NCBI RefSeq assembly: GCF_009739515.1
Contig: NZ_CP046535.1
Coordinates: forward strand, 2,046,001 to 2,110,000
Length of the DNA: 64,000 nucleotides
Source: Sphingomonas profundi
GTDB taxonomy: Bacteria; Pseudomonadota; Alphaproteobacteria; Sphingomonadales; Sphingomonadaceae
Direction: 5' to 3'
The notes beneath the pieces are model-generated. The model saw nothing but the letters and a program-made list of their open reading frames with translations, had not been told where the DNA came from and searched no databases. The position numbers and the translations under genes are program-made. Position 1 is the stretch's first letter, and each line of letters starts with the position of its first letter. Below are positions 49,146-58,882 of the stretch, piece after piece.

Positions 49146-49829
49146 TCAGCAGTCCGCCCACCGCCGCAGCAGGTTGTGATAGACGCCGGTCAGCCGGATC
49201 ATCGCCGGATCGGCGTGGCCGCGGTCCGCCGCGATTATCTGGATCGACTGGTCGAGATCGAACAGGGTGCGCCGCGCGTCGTCGTCGCGCACCATGCTCT
49301 GGATCCAGAAGAAGCTCGCCACCCGCGCGCCGCGCGTCACCGGCTCCACCCGGTGCAGGCTGGAGGCGGGGTAGAGCAGCATGTGCCCAGCCGGCAGCTT
49401 CACCGCCTGCGTGCCGAAATGATCCTCCACCAACAGCTCGCCGCCGTCATAAGCGTCGGGCGGCGCCAGGAACAATGTCGCCGAAAGGTCGCTGCGCACG
49501 CGGAAGTCGCTGCCGCGCTGGATGCGGACGGCGTTGTCGACATGGATGCCGAACGCCTCGCCGCCCTCGTAGCGGTTGAACAGCGGCGGAAACACCTTCA
49601 GCGGCAGCGCCGCCGCCACGAACAGCGCGGTGCGGCCGAGCGCGTCCAGGATGATGCCGCCCGCCTCCCGGCCCGCCACCGATCCTTCCGGCAGCTGCCG
49701 GTTGCGCTTGGCCAGCGCCGACTGGTGGCCGGCCGTCACCTTGCCGTCGACCCACTCGGCCGCGTCGATCAGCGCGCGCACCCGCGCCACGCCGGCGGCG
49801 TCCAGCACATCGGGAATGGCGATCATCAT
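49146..49829 (-). CDS. piuC: PKHD-type Fe(II)/2-oxoglutarate hydroxylase (PiuC family)
   Basis: 227 residues. Metal ligands His96 and Asp98 in [10 protein letters not shown] and His159 in SSLHRVEP fit the double-stranded beta-helix HxD...H site. [10 protein letters not shown] precedes it, and [10 protein letters not shown] follows. PiuC proteins accompany TonB-dependent iron receptors (siderophore or Fe uptake); the substrate is unknown. It lies 17 bp after tonB in the same direction. Confidence 0.9.
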   Translation of the reverse strand: MMIAIPDVLDAAGVARVRALIDAAEWVDGKVTAGHQSALAKRNRQLPEGSVAGREAGGIILDALGRTALFVAAALPLKVFPPLFNRYEGGEAFGIHVDNAVRIQRGSDFRVRSDLSATLFLAPPDAYDGGELLVEDHFGTQAVKLPAGHMLLYPASSLHRVEPVTRGARVASFFWIQSMVRDDDARRTLFDLDQSIQIIAADRGHADPAMIRLTGVYHNLLRRWADC

Positions 49830-49845
49830 CGGCGGCGCGGAGGGC

Positions 49846-50601
49846 TCAGGCCTGCAGCACGAACGGGATCTCGACCATGCCGCGCACCTGCACCGCCTGC
49901 CCGCCCTGCACGGTGGGGGACCAGCGCCAGCGGCGCACCGCCTCCAGCGCCGCCTTGTCCAGCCGGTCGAAGCCGCTGCTGCGCGCGACCGCGATATCGG
50001 CGACGCTGCCGTCGATGCCCAGCAGCAGGCGCAGCACCACGGTGCCCTGCTCCTTGTTGCGGCGGCACTCCACCGGGTAGCGCGGCGGCTTGGCGGAGAC
50101 CATCCTGGTCGAGAGGTCGATCGCCACCGGCGCGGCGGTCACCGCCTTGGGCGCGGGCGGTGCCACGATCGCGGCCTGCGGCGGCGGCGCCTCCGCCACC
50201 ACGGCCACGGGCGGCGGCGGGGCCGGCGTCTCGACGATCGGCGGCGGGGCCACCAGCGGCGTCTGCGGCGGCGTAACCGGGGCCACCTCGGGAACGACGG
50301 CAGCGGCGGGCGGCGGGGGCGGCGGCGGATTTGTTTGCAGATCGACGACCACCAGCGGCGGCGCCGCCTCGCGACCGATCTCGATTACGTCCAGCCGCAC
50401 CAGCGCGAACAGCAGCGCCGCATGGCCGGCGACGATCGCGGCGATGGCGGCCCAGTTCGGCCGTTCGCGCGCGCCATAGCCACCCGGCTCCGGCGCCATC
50501 GCGGGCGGACTCTCGACAGAAGGGGGCGCTTCCGGAAAGCTGGCGCGGAAGTGCGGCTCGCCCGCTGCTATCCGGCCATCGCGAGCATAGGCAGCCTGCA
50601 T
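49846..50601 (-). CDS. TonB energy transducer protein
   Basis: 251 residues. One membrane helix at about 50-70 ([20 protein letters not shown]), a proline/valine-rich periplasmic linker (about 90-160), and a C-terminal TonB domain ([20 protein letters not shown], then [21 protein letters not shown]). It energises outer-membrane receptors with the ExbBD complex. The start has GGGGGAGAGG. It sits with piuC, so it probably serves iron receptors. Confidence 0.85.
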   Translation of the reverse strand: MQAAYARDGRIAAGEPHFRASFPEAPPSVESPPAMAPEPGGYGARERPNWAAIAAIVAGHAALLFALVRLDVIEIGREAAPPLVVVDLQTNPPPPPPPAAAVVPEVAPVTPPQTPLVAPPPIVETPAPPPPVAVVAEAPPPQAAIVAPPAPKAVTAAPVAIDLSTRMVSAKPPRYPVECRRNKEQGTVVLRLLLGIDGSVADIAVARSSGFDRLDKAALEAVRRWRWSPTVQGGQAVQVRGMVEIPFVLQA

Positions 50602-50639
50602 CGCCTCTCCCCCTCTGATCCGATCCGCCTAGCGCAAAG

Positions 50640-50662
50640 ACTATTGAGAGGCAATCGCATCT
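50640..50662. promoter_or_regulatory. Weak Fur-like site upstream of tonB
   Basis: ATTGAGAGGCAATCGCAT lies between tonB and the next gene, with an imperfect match to Fur half-sites (TCTCAAT). It is only suggestive. Confidence 0.25.
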
Positions 50663-50678
50663 TTGATCGACCTGAGAA

Positions 50679-50696
50679 CGCGGCGCAATCGCCGCG
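50679..50696. terminator. Hairpin after the ribbon-helix-helix gene
   Basis: CGCGGCG-CAAT-CGCCGCG (7-bp arms), with outer GACCTG / CAGGTC, directly after the stop at 50704 of a minus-strand gene. No clear U-tract. Confidence 0.45.
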
Positions 50697-50703
50697 CAGG
50701 TCC

Positions 50704-50979
50704 TCAGTCGGGCGGACCGGGGGAGCGAAGGTCGCGGTTCAGGTCACGTCGGCAGCGGGCAAACAGCCACACGCGCACCGCGCTGGCGAGGTTGGCGGGT
50801 GCCTCCGCCGCCGCGCGGGCCACGTCGATGCGGTCGGCATCGATCCGCGCCACCAGCGCGTTCAGCGGCAGCCGCTCCTCTGCGGCTGCAACGGCCAGCG
50901 CATCCCAGAAGATCGGCTCCAGGCTGATAGAAGTCGCGTGGCCCGCGATCATCACCGATCGCTTGACGGGGCCGGCCAC
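50704..50979 (-). CDS. Ribbon-helix-helix DNA-binding protein
   Basis: 91 residues (MAGPVKRSVMIAGHATSISLEPIFWDALAVAAAEE...). The beta strand SISLEPIFWD followed by helices (ALAVAAAEERLPLNALVARI) is the RHH_4 pattern. It is 13 bp downstream of phaB in the same operon and may regulate PHB or iron genes. Confidence 0.75.
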   Translation of the reverse strand: MAGPVKRSVMIAGHATSISLEPIFWDALAVAAAEERLPLNALVARIDADRIDVARAAAEAPANLASAVRVWLFARCRRDLNRDLRSPGPPD

Positions 50980-50992
50980 GCCGCCGTCCGGC

Positions 50993-51715
50993 TCAGTACA
51001 TGTGCTGGCCGCCGTTGACGGACAGGGTGGAGCCGGTGATGAACCCGCCCTCCTCGGCGCAGAGGAACACCACCGTGCGGGCGATCTCGTCCGCCTGGCC
51101 CAGCCGGCCGACGGGGATCTTGGCGACGATCTTGGTCAGCACCTCGGCCGGCACCGCCGCCACCATGTCGGTATCGATATAGCCGGGCGCGATGGCGTTC
51201 ACCGTCACGCCCTTCTTCGCGCCCTCCTGCGCCAGTGCCTTGGTGAAGCCGTGGATGCCGGATTTGGCGGCGGCATAGTTCACCTGACCATATTGGCCGG
51301 CCTGGCCGTTGATCGATCCGATGTTGACGATCCTGCCCCAGCCGCGCTGCACCATGCCGGGGAAGGTGGGCTTCACCATGTTGAAGCAGCCGCCCAGATT
51401 CGTGTCGATCACGTCCTTCCAGTCCTGCGCGCTCATCTTGGCGAGCACGCCGTCGCGGGTGATGCCGGCATTGTTGACGACGATGTCTACGGGGCCGAGC
51501 GCCGCCTCCACCTGCTGCACACCCTCGGCGCAGGCGGCGTGATCCGCCACGTCCCACTTGAACGCCTGGATGCCGGTGCGGTCGGAAAAGTCGCGCGCCC
51601 GCTCCTCGTTGCCGGCATAGTTCGCCGCCACGGTGACGCCCGCCTCGCGCAGCGCGATGCTCACCGCCTCGCCGATACCGCGTGTTCCGCCCGTCACGAT
51701 TGCAACGCGTGCCAT
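50993..51715 (-). CDS. phaB: Acetoacetyl-CoA reductase
   Basis: 240 residues, classical short-chain dehydrogenase. NADPH-binding TGGTRGIGE (8-16), NNAG (81-84) and catalytic Ser134, Tyr147 and Lys151 (GSINGQAGQYGQVNYAAAKSG). The motif GQYGQVNY is typical of PhaB. It reduces acetoacetyl-CoA to (R)-3-hydroxybutyryl-CoA in polyhydroxybutyrate synthesis. No phaA or phaC is adjacent. Confidence 0.92.
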   Translation of the reverse strand: MARVAIVTGGTRGIGEAVSIALREAGVTVAANYAGNEERARDFSDRTGIQAFKWDVADHAACAEGVQQVEAALGPVDIVVNNAGITRDGVLAKMSAQDWKDVIDTNLGGCFNMVKPTFPGMVQRGWGRIVNIGSINGQAGQYGQVNYAAAKSGIHGFTKALAQEGAKKGVTVNAIAPGYIDTDMVAAVPAEVLTKIVAKIPVGRLGQADEIARTVVFLCAEEGGFITGSTLSVNGGQHMY

Positions 51716-51746
51716 GATCGCTCTCCCTTGCTTGCTTATGTGCCGG

Positions 51747-52751
51747 TCAGGGCGGTGTTAGCCATCCGGCAAGCTGGCGCGCAAGCACAATGCGCAGCAT
51801 TTCGATCCCCGCCGGATCATCGTTGAGGCAGGGCAGATAGGCGAAGTCCGTACCGCCCGCTTCGATGAAGGTGGCGCGTCCGCGGATCGCGATCTCCTCC
51901 AGCGTCTCCAGGCAATCGGCCGAGAAGCCGGGCGCCACCACCGCCACCCGGCGCGTGCCCGTCGCCGCCAGCGCGGCCAGCGTCGCATCGGTCGCCGGGC
52001 CCAGCCAGCGCGCCCGGCCGAAGCGGGACTGGAAGGCGATCGTCACCGGCCGGCCCAGCGCCTCCTGCAGCAGCCGCGCCGTCTTCTGGCAGTGGCAGTG
52101 ATAGGGATCGCCGCGCTCCAGGGTCCGCTGCGGCATGCCGTGGAAGCTCGCCACGAGCGCCTCCGGCACGAAATCGAGCGCCGCGAGCCCCGCCTCGATC
52201 GATGCGGCCAGCGCCGCGATATAGGCCGGGTCGTCATGATATGGCGGCAGCGTGCGGATCGCCGGCTGCCACCGCATCGTGGAGAGCGCGGCGAACGCCG
52301 CATCGTTGGCCGTCGCCGTGGTCGCCGCGCAATATTGCGGGTAGAGCGGCGCGATCAGGATGCGGTCGCAGCCCTGCGCCCGCATCGCCTCCAGCCGCTC
52401 GGCGATGGCGGGGCTGCCGTAGCGCATCGCATGATCGACGATCACGTCCGGCAGCGCGGCAGCGAGTGCCCGCGCCTGCGCCCGCGTGATCGCGGCGAGC
52501 GGCGATCCGTCCTCGCGCCACACCTGCCGGTAGGCATGGGCCGATTTGGCCGGCCGCGTCATCAGGATCGGCCCGCGCAGGATCGGCTGCCACAGCAGCG
52601 CCGGCAACTCCACCACCCGCCGGTCGGAGAGGAACTCGGCCAGGTAGCGCCGCACCGCACCGGGCGTCGGTGCGTCGGGCGTGCCGAGATTGACGATCAG
52701 CACGCCGATCCTGGCTGGCGGCAGGCTGGGATGATCGGCGGGAAGGGTCAC
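51747..52751 (-). CDS. hemH: Ferrochelatase
   Basis: 334 residues. Motifs for metal and porphyrin binding: VASFHGMPQRTLERGDPYHCHCQKT, ending in GFSADCLETLEEI, and the N-terminal GVLIVNLGTPDAPT. It inserts Fe(II) into protoporphyrin IX at the last step of haem synthesis. It lies just upstream of phaB with a 31-bp gap and follows the molybdo-hydroxylase gene, so these minus-strand genes may be co-transcribed. Fits the iron-handling neighbourhood. Confidence 0.93.
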   Translation of the reverse strand: MTLPADHPSLPPARIGVLIVNLGTPDAPTPGAVRRYLAEFLSDRRVVELPALLWQPILRGPILMTRPAKSAHAYRQVWREDGSPLAAITRAQARALAAALPDVIVDHAMRYGSPAIAERLEAMRAQGCDRILIAPLYPQYCAATTATANDAAFAALSTMRWQPAIRTLPPYHDDPAYIAALAASIEAGLAALDFVPEALVASFHGMPQRTLERGDPYHCHCQKTARLLQEALGRPVTIAFQSRFGRARWLGPATDATLAALAATGTRRVAVVAPGFSADCLETLEEIAIRGRATFIEAGGTDFAYLPCLNDDPAGIEMLRIVLARQLAGWLTPP

Positions 52752-52775
52752 GCGCGGGCTTTCTGTAGATCTCGC

Positions 52776-54989
52776 CTAGCGGCCGCCGGGCAGCAGCGGA
52801 AGCGTGCGGAGCCGCCGCCCGGTTCCGGCGAACAGCGCGTTGGCGATGGCCGGCGCCACCGGCGGCACCGCGATCTCCCCCACCCCGCCCGGCGCGGCGC
52901 CGCTGCGGATCAGCTCCACGCGGATCTCCGGCGTGTCGGCCAGGGTCGGCAGGTTCAGCGCGTCGAGGTTGCGCGCCTCGGTCCGCCCGCCGGCATAGCC
53001 GGTCGTCGCGCCGAGCGCCGCGGCGATGCCCCAGATGATCCCGCCCTCGATCTGCTGGCGCACGATCTCCGGATTGATGGTGCGGCCGCAGTCCACCGCC
53101 GCCACCACCCGGTCGACGACGATCCGCGGCCCATCGCCGACATGCGCCTCCACCAGCATCGCGACATGGCTGCCGAAGCTCGAATGGCAGGCGATGCCCT
53201 GGCTCGATCCGGCGACGCCGCCGTCCCACCCGCCCAGCGCGGTCGCGGTCGTCAGGCACTGCGCCAGGCGCGGATCGTTGCCCAGCGACTGGATGCGGAA
53301 GGACAGCGGCTCGATGCCCGCCAGCCGGGCGAGCTCGTCGACGAAACATTCGTTGAAGAAGGCGGTGTAGCTGTTCGCCACCGATCGCCAGATGCCGGTC
53401 GGCACGCCGATGTCGGCGGGGAAGTGGTCCACCGCCAGCGCGCCGGTGGCGTAGGGCGGCACCGCGCCCTCCACGGCCGCCTGCTCCGGCGCACTGCCGT
53501 CGCCTGACCCCGGCACCAGCCGGTCCATCAGCGAGGCCATTGTCGCCGGCGCGGCGATCTCCGCCTGCCAGCCCCTGATCGTGCCGCGCGCCCCCAGCGC
53601 CGCCGTCATGCGCGCGATGGCGGGCGGGCGCATCGGATCGAACATGGTGTCCTCCGCGCGGGACCATGTGACGTGCGCCGGCCGCTTCATCGCCTGTGCC
53701 ACGATCGCCGCCTGCACGCCTGCCGCATGCTCGATCTTGCGGCCGAAGCCGCCGCCGATCAGCATCGGATACACCGTCACGCGATCCTCGGCGAAGCCGA
53801 TAGCTTTCGCCGCCGCCGCGCGGGCCATGCCCGGCGCCTGGGTGGGCATCCAGAGTTCCAGCCGGTCGCCGGTGATGCGCGCGGTGGCCGTCATCGGCTC
53901 GATCGCGGCATGGGCGGCGAACGGCACGGCATATTCCACCTTCAGCCCGCCGCCCGTGGCGAACGCCGCCTTCAGGTCGCCATGGCCGGCGAAGCGGCGC
54001 CCCTCGCCCTCGTCCATCGCCCGCCGCAGCGCCGCCGCCACCGATGCGCTGTCCGGCGGTGGCGCGCCTCTGGCGAAGCGCGGCGCCATCGCTGCGGCGC
54101 CGCGCTCGGCCGCCCACCAGTTGGTCGCCACGCACGCCGCCCAGCCCGGCTGCTCCACCGTACCGATCACGCCGGCGACCCGCGCCGCCGCCGCCTTGTC
54201 GACCGCGGCCAGATCGCCACACCCGATCGGCCCGTGCCGCACGGAGGCGTAGACGAGATCGGGCACCCGCACGTCCGCCGCATAGCGGGCCGATCCGTCC
54301 ACCTTGGCCGGCAGATCCAGCCGCGGCATGTTGCGCCCGCTGATCCCGCCCGCGCCGATCGGCCGCAGCGGCGCCTCGTCGGGCGGATCGTAGCCGGCCG
54401 CAGCCTCCGCCAGCTCGGCGAAGCGCAGTCGGTCCTCGCCGCGCGTCACGAAGCCGGCGGCGGTGTCGCACGCCTGCCAGTCCGCGTCCCAGCGCGCGCC
54501 CGCCGCCATGCAGAGCAGCGCCCGCGCCATCGCCCCCGCCTCGCGGAAGCGCGCCTCGAAGCCGCGGATGGAGGAGGAGCCGCCGGTGATCATCAGCGCG
54601 CTGCGCGTGGCATAGGTGCGCGCCGCCCAGCCGGCGATGCCCTTCAGCGGCGCCGGCATCGCCTGCTCGGCCGCCTCGCCGATCAGCAGCGTGTTGGCGT
54701 AGAGCGGGCTGATTGGCGCCGGCTCAACCGAGACGGTGCGCCAGTCGGCGCCCAGCTCGTCCGCCAGGATCTGCGGCAGCGCCGTCCACACGCCCTGCCC
54801 CATCTCGGCCTGCGGCACGACGATCGCGACATGTCCGTCCGTGCCGATCTTGAGGAAGCCGTTGAGGATCGTCTCGCCGGGCGACGCCACCAGATTGGGC
54901 CGGTAGGCGCGCGGCCACAGCCCCCACGCCACCACCAGCCCCACGCCCGCCCCGCCGCCGACCAGCAGGGTTCTGCGGCTCATCGCCAT
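52776..54989 (-). CDS. Molybdopterin-dependent hydroxylase, isoquinoline oxidoreductase-like (IorB family), Tat-exported
   Basis: About 737 residues from MAMSRRTLLVGGGAGVG, a twin-arginine signal (SRRTLLVG) with a following hydrophobic stretch; the longer frame to 55043 only adds 18 residues. Core motifs: VPQAEMGQGVWTALP, GSSSIRG, PAKVDGSARYAADV, IEPMTATARI, GGGFGRKIEHAAG (molybdopterin-binding loop), GIWRSVANSYTAFFNECFVDE and GGIIWGIAAALG. These belong to the xanthine dehydrogenase/aldehyde oxidase large-subunit class. A small Fe-S subunit is not visible here. The substrate is unknown. Confidence 0.85.
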   Translation of the reverse strand: MAMSRRTLLVGGGAGVGLVVAWGLWPRAYRPNLVASPGETILNGFLKIGTDGHVAIVVPQAEMGQGVWTALPQILADELGADWRTVSVEPAPISPLYANTLLIGEAAEQAMPAPLKGIAGWAARTYATRSALMITGGSSSIRGFEARFREAGAMARALLCMAAGARWDADWQACDTAAGFVTRGEDRLRFAELAEAAAGYDPPDEAPLRPIGAGGISGRNMPRLDLPAKVDGSARYAADVRVPDLVYASVRHGPIGCGDLAAVDKAAAARVAGVIGTVEQPGWAACVATNWWAAERGAAAMAPRFARGAPPPDSASVAAALRRAMDEGEGRRFAGHGDLKAAFATGGGLKVEYAVPFAAHAAIEPMTATARITGDRLELWMPTQAPGMARAAAAKAIGFAEDRVTVYPMLIGGGFGRKIEHAAGVQAAIVAQAMKRPAHVTWSRAEDTMFDPMRPPAIARMTAALGARGTIRGWQAEIAAPATMASLMDRLVPGSGDGSAPEQAAVEGAVPPYATGALAVDHFPADIGVPTGIWRSVANSYTAFFNECFVDELARLAGIEPLSFRIQSLGNDPRLAQCLTTATALGGWDGGVAGSSQGIACHSSFGSHVAMLVEAHVGDGPRIVVDRVVAAVDCGRTINPEIVRQQIEGGIIWGIAAALGATTGYAGGRTEARNLDALNLPTLADTPEIRVELIRSGAAPGGVGEIAVPPVAPAIANALFAGTGRRLRTLPLLPGGR

Positions 54990-55088
54990 GGCGGAAAGGT
55001 CCGTCGCGTCATCGCGTCGCTGTCTAGGATAGGCGGGCGGCAAGCGCCAGACGGGCGCATTCCTCGCCCGCCCACCGCTCCGGCGCCG

Positions 55089-56774
55089 CTACGCCGCCGC
55101 TACCGCGCCGTACACCGCCCGCAGCGCCTTCTTGTCCACCTTGCCGGTGCCGAGCTTGGGCAGCGGCCCATCGCTGAACCAGATGCGCGTCGGCAGCTTG
55201 AACTTCGCCAACCGCTCGCCGGCGAAGTCGCGTAGCGCGCAGGGCTCCAGCGCCGCATGGTCGCGCAGGTGGACCACCGCCACCGGCACCTCGCCCAGCC
55301 GCTCGTCCGGCAGCCCCAGCACGCACGCCTCGGCGATCGCGGGATGGGCGTAGAGCGCCTGCTCCACCTCCTGGCAGCTGATATTCTCGCCGCCGCGGAT
55401 GATGATGTCCTTCGCCCGGTCGACGATGAACAGATAGCCGTCGGCATCGAGGTAGCCGAGATCGCCGGTCAGGAAGTGGCCGTCGGCGGTGAAGGCACGC
55501 GCCGTGGCGTCCGGATCGTTCCAGTAGCCGCGCATGTTGGCGGCCGATCGGATGCCGATCTCGCCCACCGCGCCCGCCTCCACGGGCTCGCCGGTGGCCG
55601 AGAAGATGCACACCTCAACGAAGGGCGCCTGCGCCGGCCCGGTCGATCCGGGCTTGGCCAGATAGCTGCCGCGGATGTTGGTGCAGCCCACCGCCGACGT
55701 CTCGGTCAGACCGTAGCCCATCATCGGGTTGCTCGCCGGGAAGGCCGCCTTCAGCCGGGGCACGTGCGATGCCGGCCGCGCCGCGCCGCCCGCGACGATG
55801 TCCAGCAGGCTGGACGTGTCGAAGCTGTCACGCGCCGGGTGCTGCATCATCTCCAGGCTCATCGTCGGCACGCCGACGAAGTAGCTCACCTGCTCGCGCG
55901 CGATCAGGCGCAGCGCCTCGCCGGCATCCCACCGGCCCATCAGCACCATCTTGCGGCCCAGCGCGAAGCTGTTGAGCATCACCGGCACCTCGCCCGTCAC
56001 GTGGAACAGCGGCACCGCCACCAGCACGGCCGGCGCACTCGGCAGGCTGGCGCGATCGCCACCGTGGAACTGGTGAAGGATGGCGGCGGTGATGCTGAGG
56101 AAGGTGTAGGTGCCCGTCACCACCGCCCGGTGAGTGGCGACGGCCCCCTTCGGCCGGCCGGTGGAGCCGGACGTGAACAGGATCGTCGCATCGTCGTCGG
56201 GCATGATCTCCGGCAGGGTCGCGCCCGCGCCGGCATCGGCCAGCAGCGGCGCCAGCGCCGCCTCGATCGCGGCGTGGATCGGCAGTTCGACCACCACCTC
56301 GCCATGCCCCGCCGCCGCGATCCGCCGCGCGCGCTCCGCATCGGCGATGACGATGCGGGGTTTGGTCAGGGCGATGCCGTGGGCCAGCTCCTCGCCGGTC
56401 CACCAGCCGTTCAGCAGGGTCGCGATGCCGCCGGCCTTGGCGATGGCCATGTAGCAGAGGATCCAGGCCGGGCAGTTGCGCATCGCCAGCCCCACGCGAT
56501 CGCCCGGCGCGATGCCCCACCGGCCGGCCAGCGCCGCCGCCAGCCGATCGGACAGCGCATCGATGTCGGCAAAGGTCAGCCGCTCCTCGCCGGATATGAT
56601 CGCCTCGGCATCGCCGTGCTGCGCGCAGAAGGTGCGGAAGAAGTCCCCCAGCGTGCCCGGCAGCCCCGGCACGATCGCGCGGCCGGCCGCGTCCGGCGCC
56701 ACCCGGATCGGCCCGTCCGGCCCGGTGATCGCGCCCATGACCTCGCCGAAGCGGCGGTCCATCTCACTCGGCAT
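55089..56774 (-). CDS. Acyl-CoA synthetase (AMP-binding, class I adenylate-forming)
   Basis: 561 residues. Signature [12 protein letters not shown] (P-loop-like), [31 protein letters not shown], the [21 protein letters not shown] hinge and GKVDKKALR with the adenylating Lys. It activates a carboxylic acid (probably fatty or aromatic) with ATP and CoA. It is divergent from lgt. The substrate is not predictable from the sequence. Confidence 0.88.
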   Translation of the reverse strand: MPSEMDRRFGEVMGAITGPDGPIRVAPDAAGRAIVPGLPGTLGDFFRTFCAQHGDAEAIISGEERLTFADIDALSDRLAAALAGRWGIAPGDRVGLAMRNCPAWILCYMAIAKAGGIATLLNGWWTGEELAHGIALTKPRIVIADAERARRIAAAGHGEVVVELPIHAAIEAALAPLLADAGAGATLPEIMPDDDATILFTSGSTGRPKGAVATHRAVVTGTYTFLSITAAILHQFHGGDRASLPSAPAVLVAVPLFHVTGEVPVMLNSFALGRKMVLMGRWDAGEALRLIAREQVSYFVGVPTMSLEMMQHPARDSFDTSSLLDIVAGGAARPASHVPRLKAAFPASNPMMGYGLTETSAVGCTNIRGSYLAKPGSTGPAQAPFVEVCIFSATGEPVEAGAVGEIGIRSAANMRGYWNDPDATARAFTADGHFLTGDLGYLDADGYLFIVDRAKDIIIRGGENISCQEVEQALYAHPAIAEACVLGLPDERLGEVPVAVVHLRDHAALEPCALRDFAGERLAKFKLPTRIWFSDGPLPKLGTGKVDKKALRAVYGAVAAA

Positions 56775-56815
56775 CGCCGATCCTCTCGCTCTTTTCGTTC
56801 TTCTCCGCTGCCAGT

Positions 56816-57706
56816 ATGAGGGCCAAAATCCGATCGGAACAAGCCTTGATCCTGACCCTTCTCGCGGACGCTACGGCAGCCTTTCGTTTCGAGAGTCTGG
56901 GCCTCTCGCCCGTGGCGCTCGATCTCGGCATCCTCCAGATCCGCTGGTACTCGCTCGCCTATATCGCCGGCATTCTGATCGGCTGGTGGTATCTGCTGAA
57001 GCTGATCGATCGCCCCGGCGCGCCGATGGCCCGCCGCCATGCCGACGACATGGTGTTCTACGCCACGCTCGGCATCCTGATCGGCGGGCGGCTGGCCTAT
57101 GTGCTGTTCTACCAGCCACAGATCCTGCGCCACCCGGTGGACGTGCTGAAGCTGTGGGAAGGCGGCATGTCGTTCCACGGCGGCGTCATCGGCGTCACCT
57201 GCGGCATCATCCTTCTGGCCCGGCGGAACGGGCTCAACTGGCTGCGCATCCACGATTACGTCGCCTGCTGCGTGCCGTTCGGCCTGTTCTTCGGCCGCCT
57301 CGCCAACTTCGTGAACGGCGAATTGTGGGGCCGTCCGACGGACGTGCCGTGGGCCGTGGTCTTCCCCCGCGCCGGCGACATCCCGCGCCATCCGAGCCAG
57401 CTCTACGAGGCGGGGCTGGAGGGGATCGTGCTGTTCGCCGTCCTTTGGTTCATGTTCTGGAAGACGGATGCGCGCTACCAGCCGGGCAAGCTCGTCGGCA
57501 CCTTCCTGCTCGGCTACGGGCTCTGCCGCTTCTCGATGGAGTGGTTCCGCGAGCCGGACGCCGGGCTGGAGCATCTGAGCTGGGGGCTGACGATGGGGCA
57601 GACGCTTACCGTGCCAATGCTGATCGGCGGCCTCTATCTGATCGCCACCGCCAAGGGCCGCCGCATCCGCGTGGAGCCGATCGCCGGCACCGAGAGCGTG
57701 GCGTGA
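56816..57706 (+). CDS. lgt: Prolipoprotein diacylglyceryl transferase
   Basis: 296 residues with about seven transmembrane helices. Motifs: [13 protein letters not shown] (His) and [21 protein letters not shown] (Arg, Gly-Arg), then [13 protein letters not shown]. It transfers diacylglycerol from phosphatidylglycerol to the lipobox Cys of prolipoproteins, the first step of lipoprotein maturation, in the inner membrane. Divergent from the acyl-CoA synthetase; methyltransferase and pgeF follow in the same direction. Confidence 0.94.
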   Translation: MRAKIRSEQALILTLLADATAAFRFESLGLSPVALDLGILQIRWYSLAYIAGILIGWWYLLKLIDRPGAPMARRHADDMVFYATLGILIGGRLAYVLFYQPQILRHPVDVLKLWEGGMSFHGGVIGVTCGIILLARRNGLNWLRIHDYVACCVPFGLFFGRLANFVNGELWGRPTDVPWAVVFPRAGDIPRHPSQLYEAGLEGIVLFAVLWFMFWKTDARYQPGKLVGTFLLGYGLCRFSMEWFREPDAGLEHLSWGLTMGQTLTVPMLIGGLYLIATAKGRRIRVEPIAGTESVA

Positions 57707-57715
57707 CAAACACGC

Positions 57716-57793
57716 CTCTCCCGTTCCGCACGCGGGAGGGAGAAGGCACTTCCGCCTTGCGGACGGCGGCGCCCTCTCCAATTCCGGGAGAGG
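57716..57793. repeat. REP-like intergenic repeat with two hairpins
   Basis: CTCCCG-N9-CGGGAG (57718-57738) and CCTCTCC-aattccg-GGAGAGG (57773-57793) in the gap between lgt and the next gene. Two hairpins with similar CCTCTCC/GGAGAGG arms indicate a repeated palindromic element of the type common in sphingomonads. Confidence 0.45.
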
Positions 57794-57845
57794 AAAGATA
57801 GACATCTCCGCCCGGCTCGAACGGCTGATCGCCGCCACCGGCCCG

Positions 57846-58832
57846 GTGCCCGTCGCCCTGTTCATGGCGGAGGCGAACGCCGCTTACTATGCCGCGCGCG
57901 ATCCGCTGGGCGCGGCAGGCGATTTCGTCACCGCGCCGGAGATCAGCCAGATGTTCGGCGAGCTCACCGGCCTGTGGCTCGCCGACCTGTGGCAGCGCGC
58001 CGGTCGGCCGGACGCGGCCTATGCCGAGCTTGGCCCCGGTCGCGGCACGCTCGCCGCCGATGCGCTCAGGGCGATGCGGCCGGCGGGTCTGACGCCGCCA
58101 GTCCATTTCGTCGAGACCAGCCCGGCCCTGCGCGCGCGCCAGGCGGAGCGCGTCCCTGCCGCCCTCTGGCACGACGACATCGCCGGCCTGCCGGAGGACC
58201 GCCCGCTCCTCCTCGTCGCCAACGAGTTCTTCGATGCGCTGCCGGTGCGCCAGCTCGTCGCCACCTATTCCGGCTGGCGGGAGCGGATGGTGGCGCATGA
58301 CGGTGCCGCCTTCGTACCCGTGCCCGGCACCGTGCCGTTCGACGCCGCCGTGCCGGAACGGCTGCGCGGCGCATCGCCCGGCAGCATCGTCGAGACGTCG
58401 CCCGCCGCCGTCGCGATCGTCCGCGGGCTCGCCGAGCGCATCGTGGCGCAGGGCGGCGCGATGATCGTGATCGATTACGGCTACGACGCGCACGCCGCCG
58501 GCGACACGCTGCAGGCCGTCCACGCCCACGCCTATGCCGATCCGTTCGCCGCACCCGGCACGCGCGATCTGACCGCCCACGTCGATTTCTCCGCCCTGGC
58601 CCAGGCGGCGCGGGCCGAGGGCGCGGCGGTGGCCGGGCCGGTCGATCAGGGTGCCTGGCTGGAGGCGCTCGGCCTCTCCACCCGCGCCGCGATGCTGGCG
58701 AAGGCCGCGCCCGATCGCGCCGACGAGATCGAGGCGGCGCGGGCGCGGCTGGCCGATGCGGACCAGATGGGCAGCCTGTTCCGCGCGCTGGCGATCGTCG
58801 CGCCGGGCTGGCCGCAGCCCGCCGGCTTCTGA
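57846..58832 (+). CDS. SAM-dependent methyltransferase (MidA/NDUFAF7-like)
   Basis: 328 residues from GTG at 57846 (PVALFMAEANAAYYAARDPLG). Homology continues upstream in-frame (ISARLERLIAATGP...), where no common start codon is found, so the true start is uncertain. Motifs: GDFVTAPEISQMFGELTG, ELGPGRGTLAADALRAM (SAM binding), NEFFDALPVRQLV and VIDYGYDAHAAGDTLQ. The human relative NDUFAF7 methylates a complex I subunit; in bacteria the target is unknown. Confidence 0.87.
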   Translation: MPVALFMAEANAAYYAARDPLGAAGDFVTAPEISQMFGELTGLWLADLWQRAGRPDAAYAELGPGRGTLAADALRAMRPAGLTPPVHFVETSPALRARQAERVPAALWHDDIAGLPEDRPLLLVANEFFDALPVRQLVATYSGWRERMVAHDGAAFVPVPGTVPFDAAVPERLRGASPGSIVETSPAAVAIVRGLAERIVAQGGAMIVIDYGYDAHAAGDTLQAVHAHAYADPFAAPGTRDLTAHVDFSALAQAARAEGAAVAGPVDQGAWLEALGLSTRAAMLAKAAPDRADEIEAARARLADADQMGSLFRALAIVAPGWPQPAGF

Positions 58833-58882
58833 CGCCACCCGCCATCCTTCCGCCGGCCAAGCGGAGCCGCTACACGGGCGCA

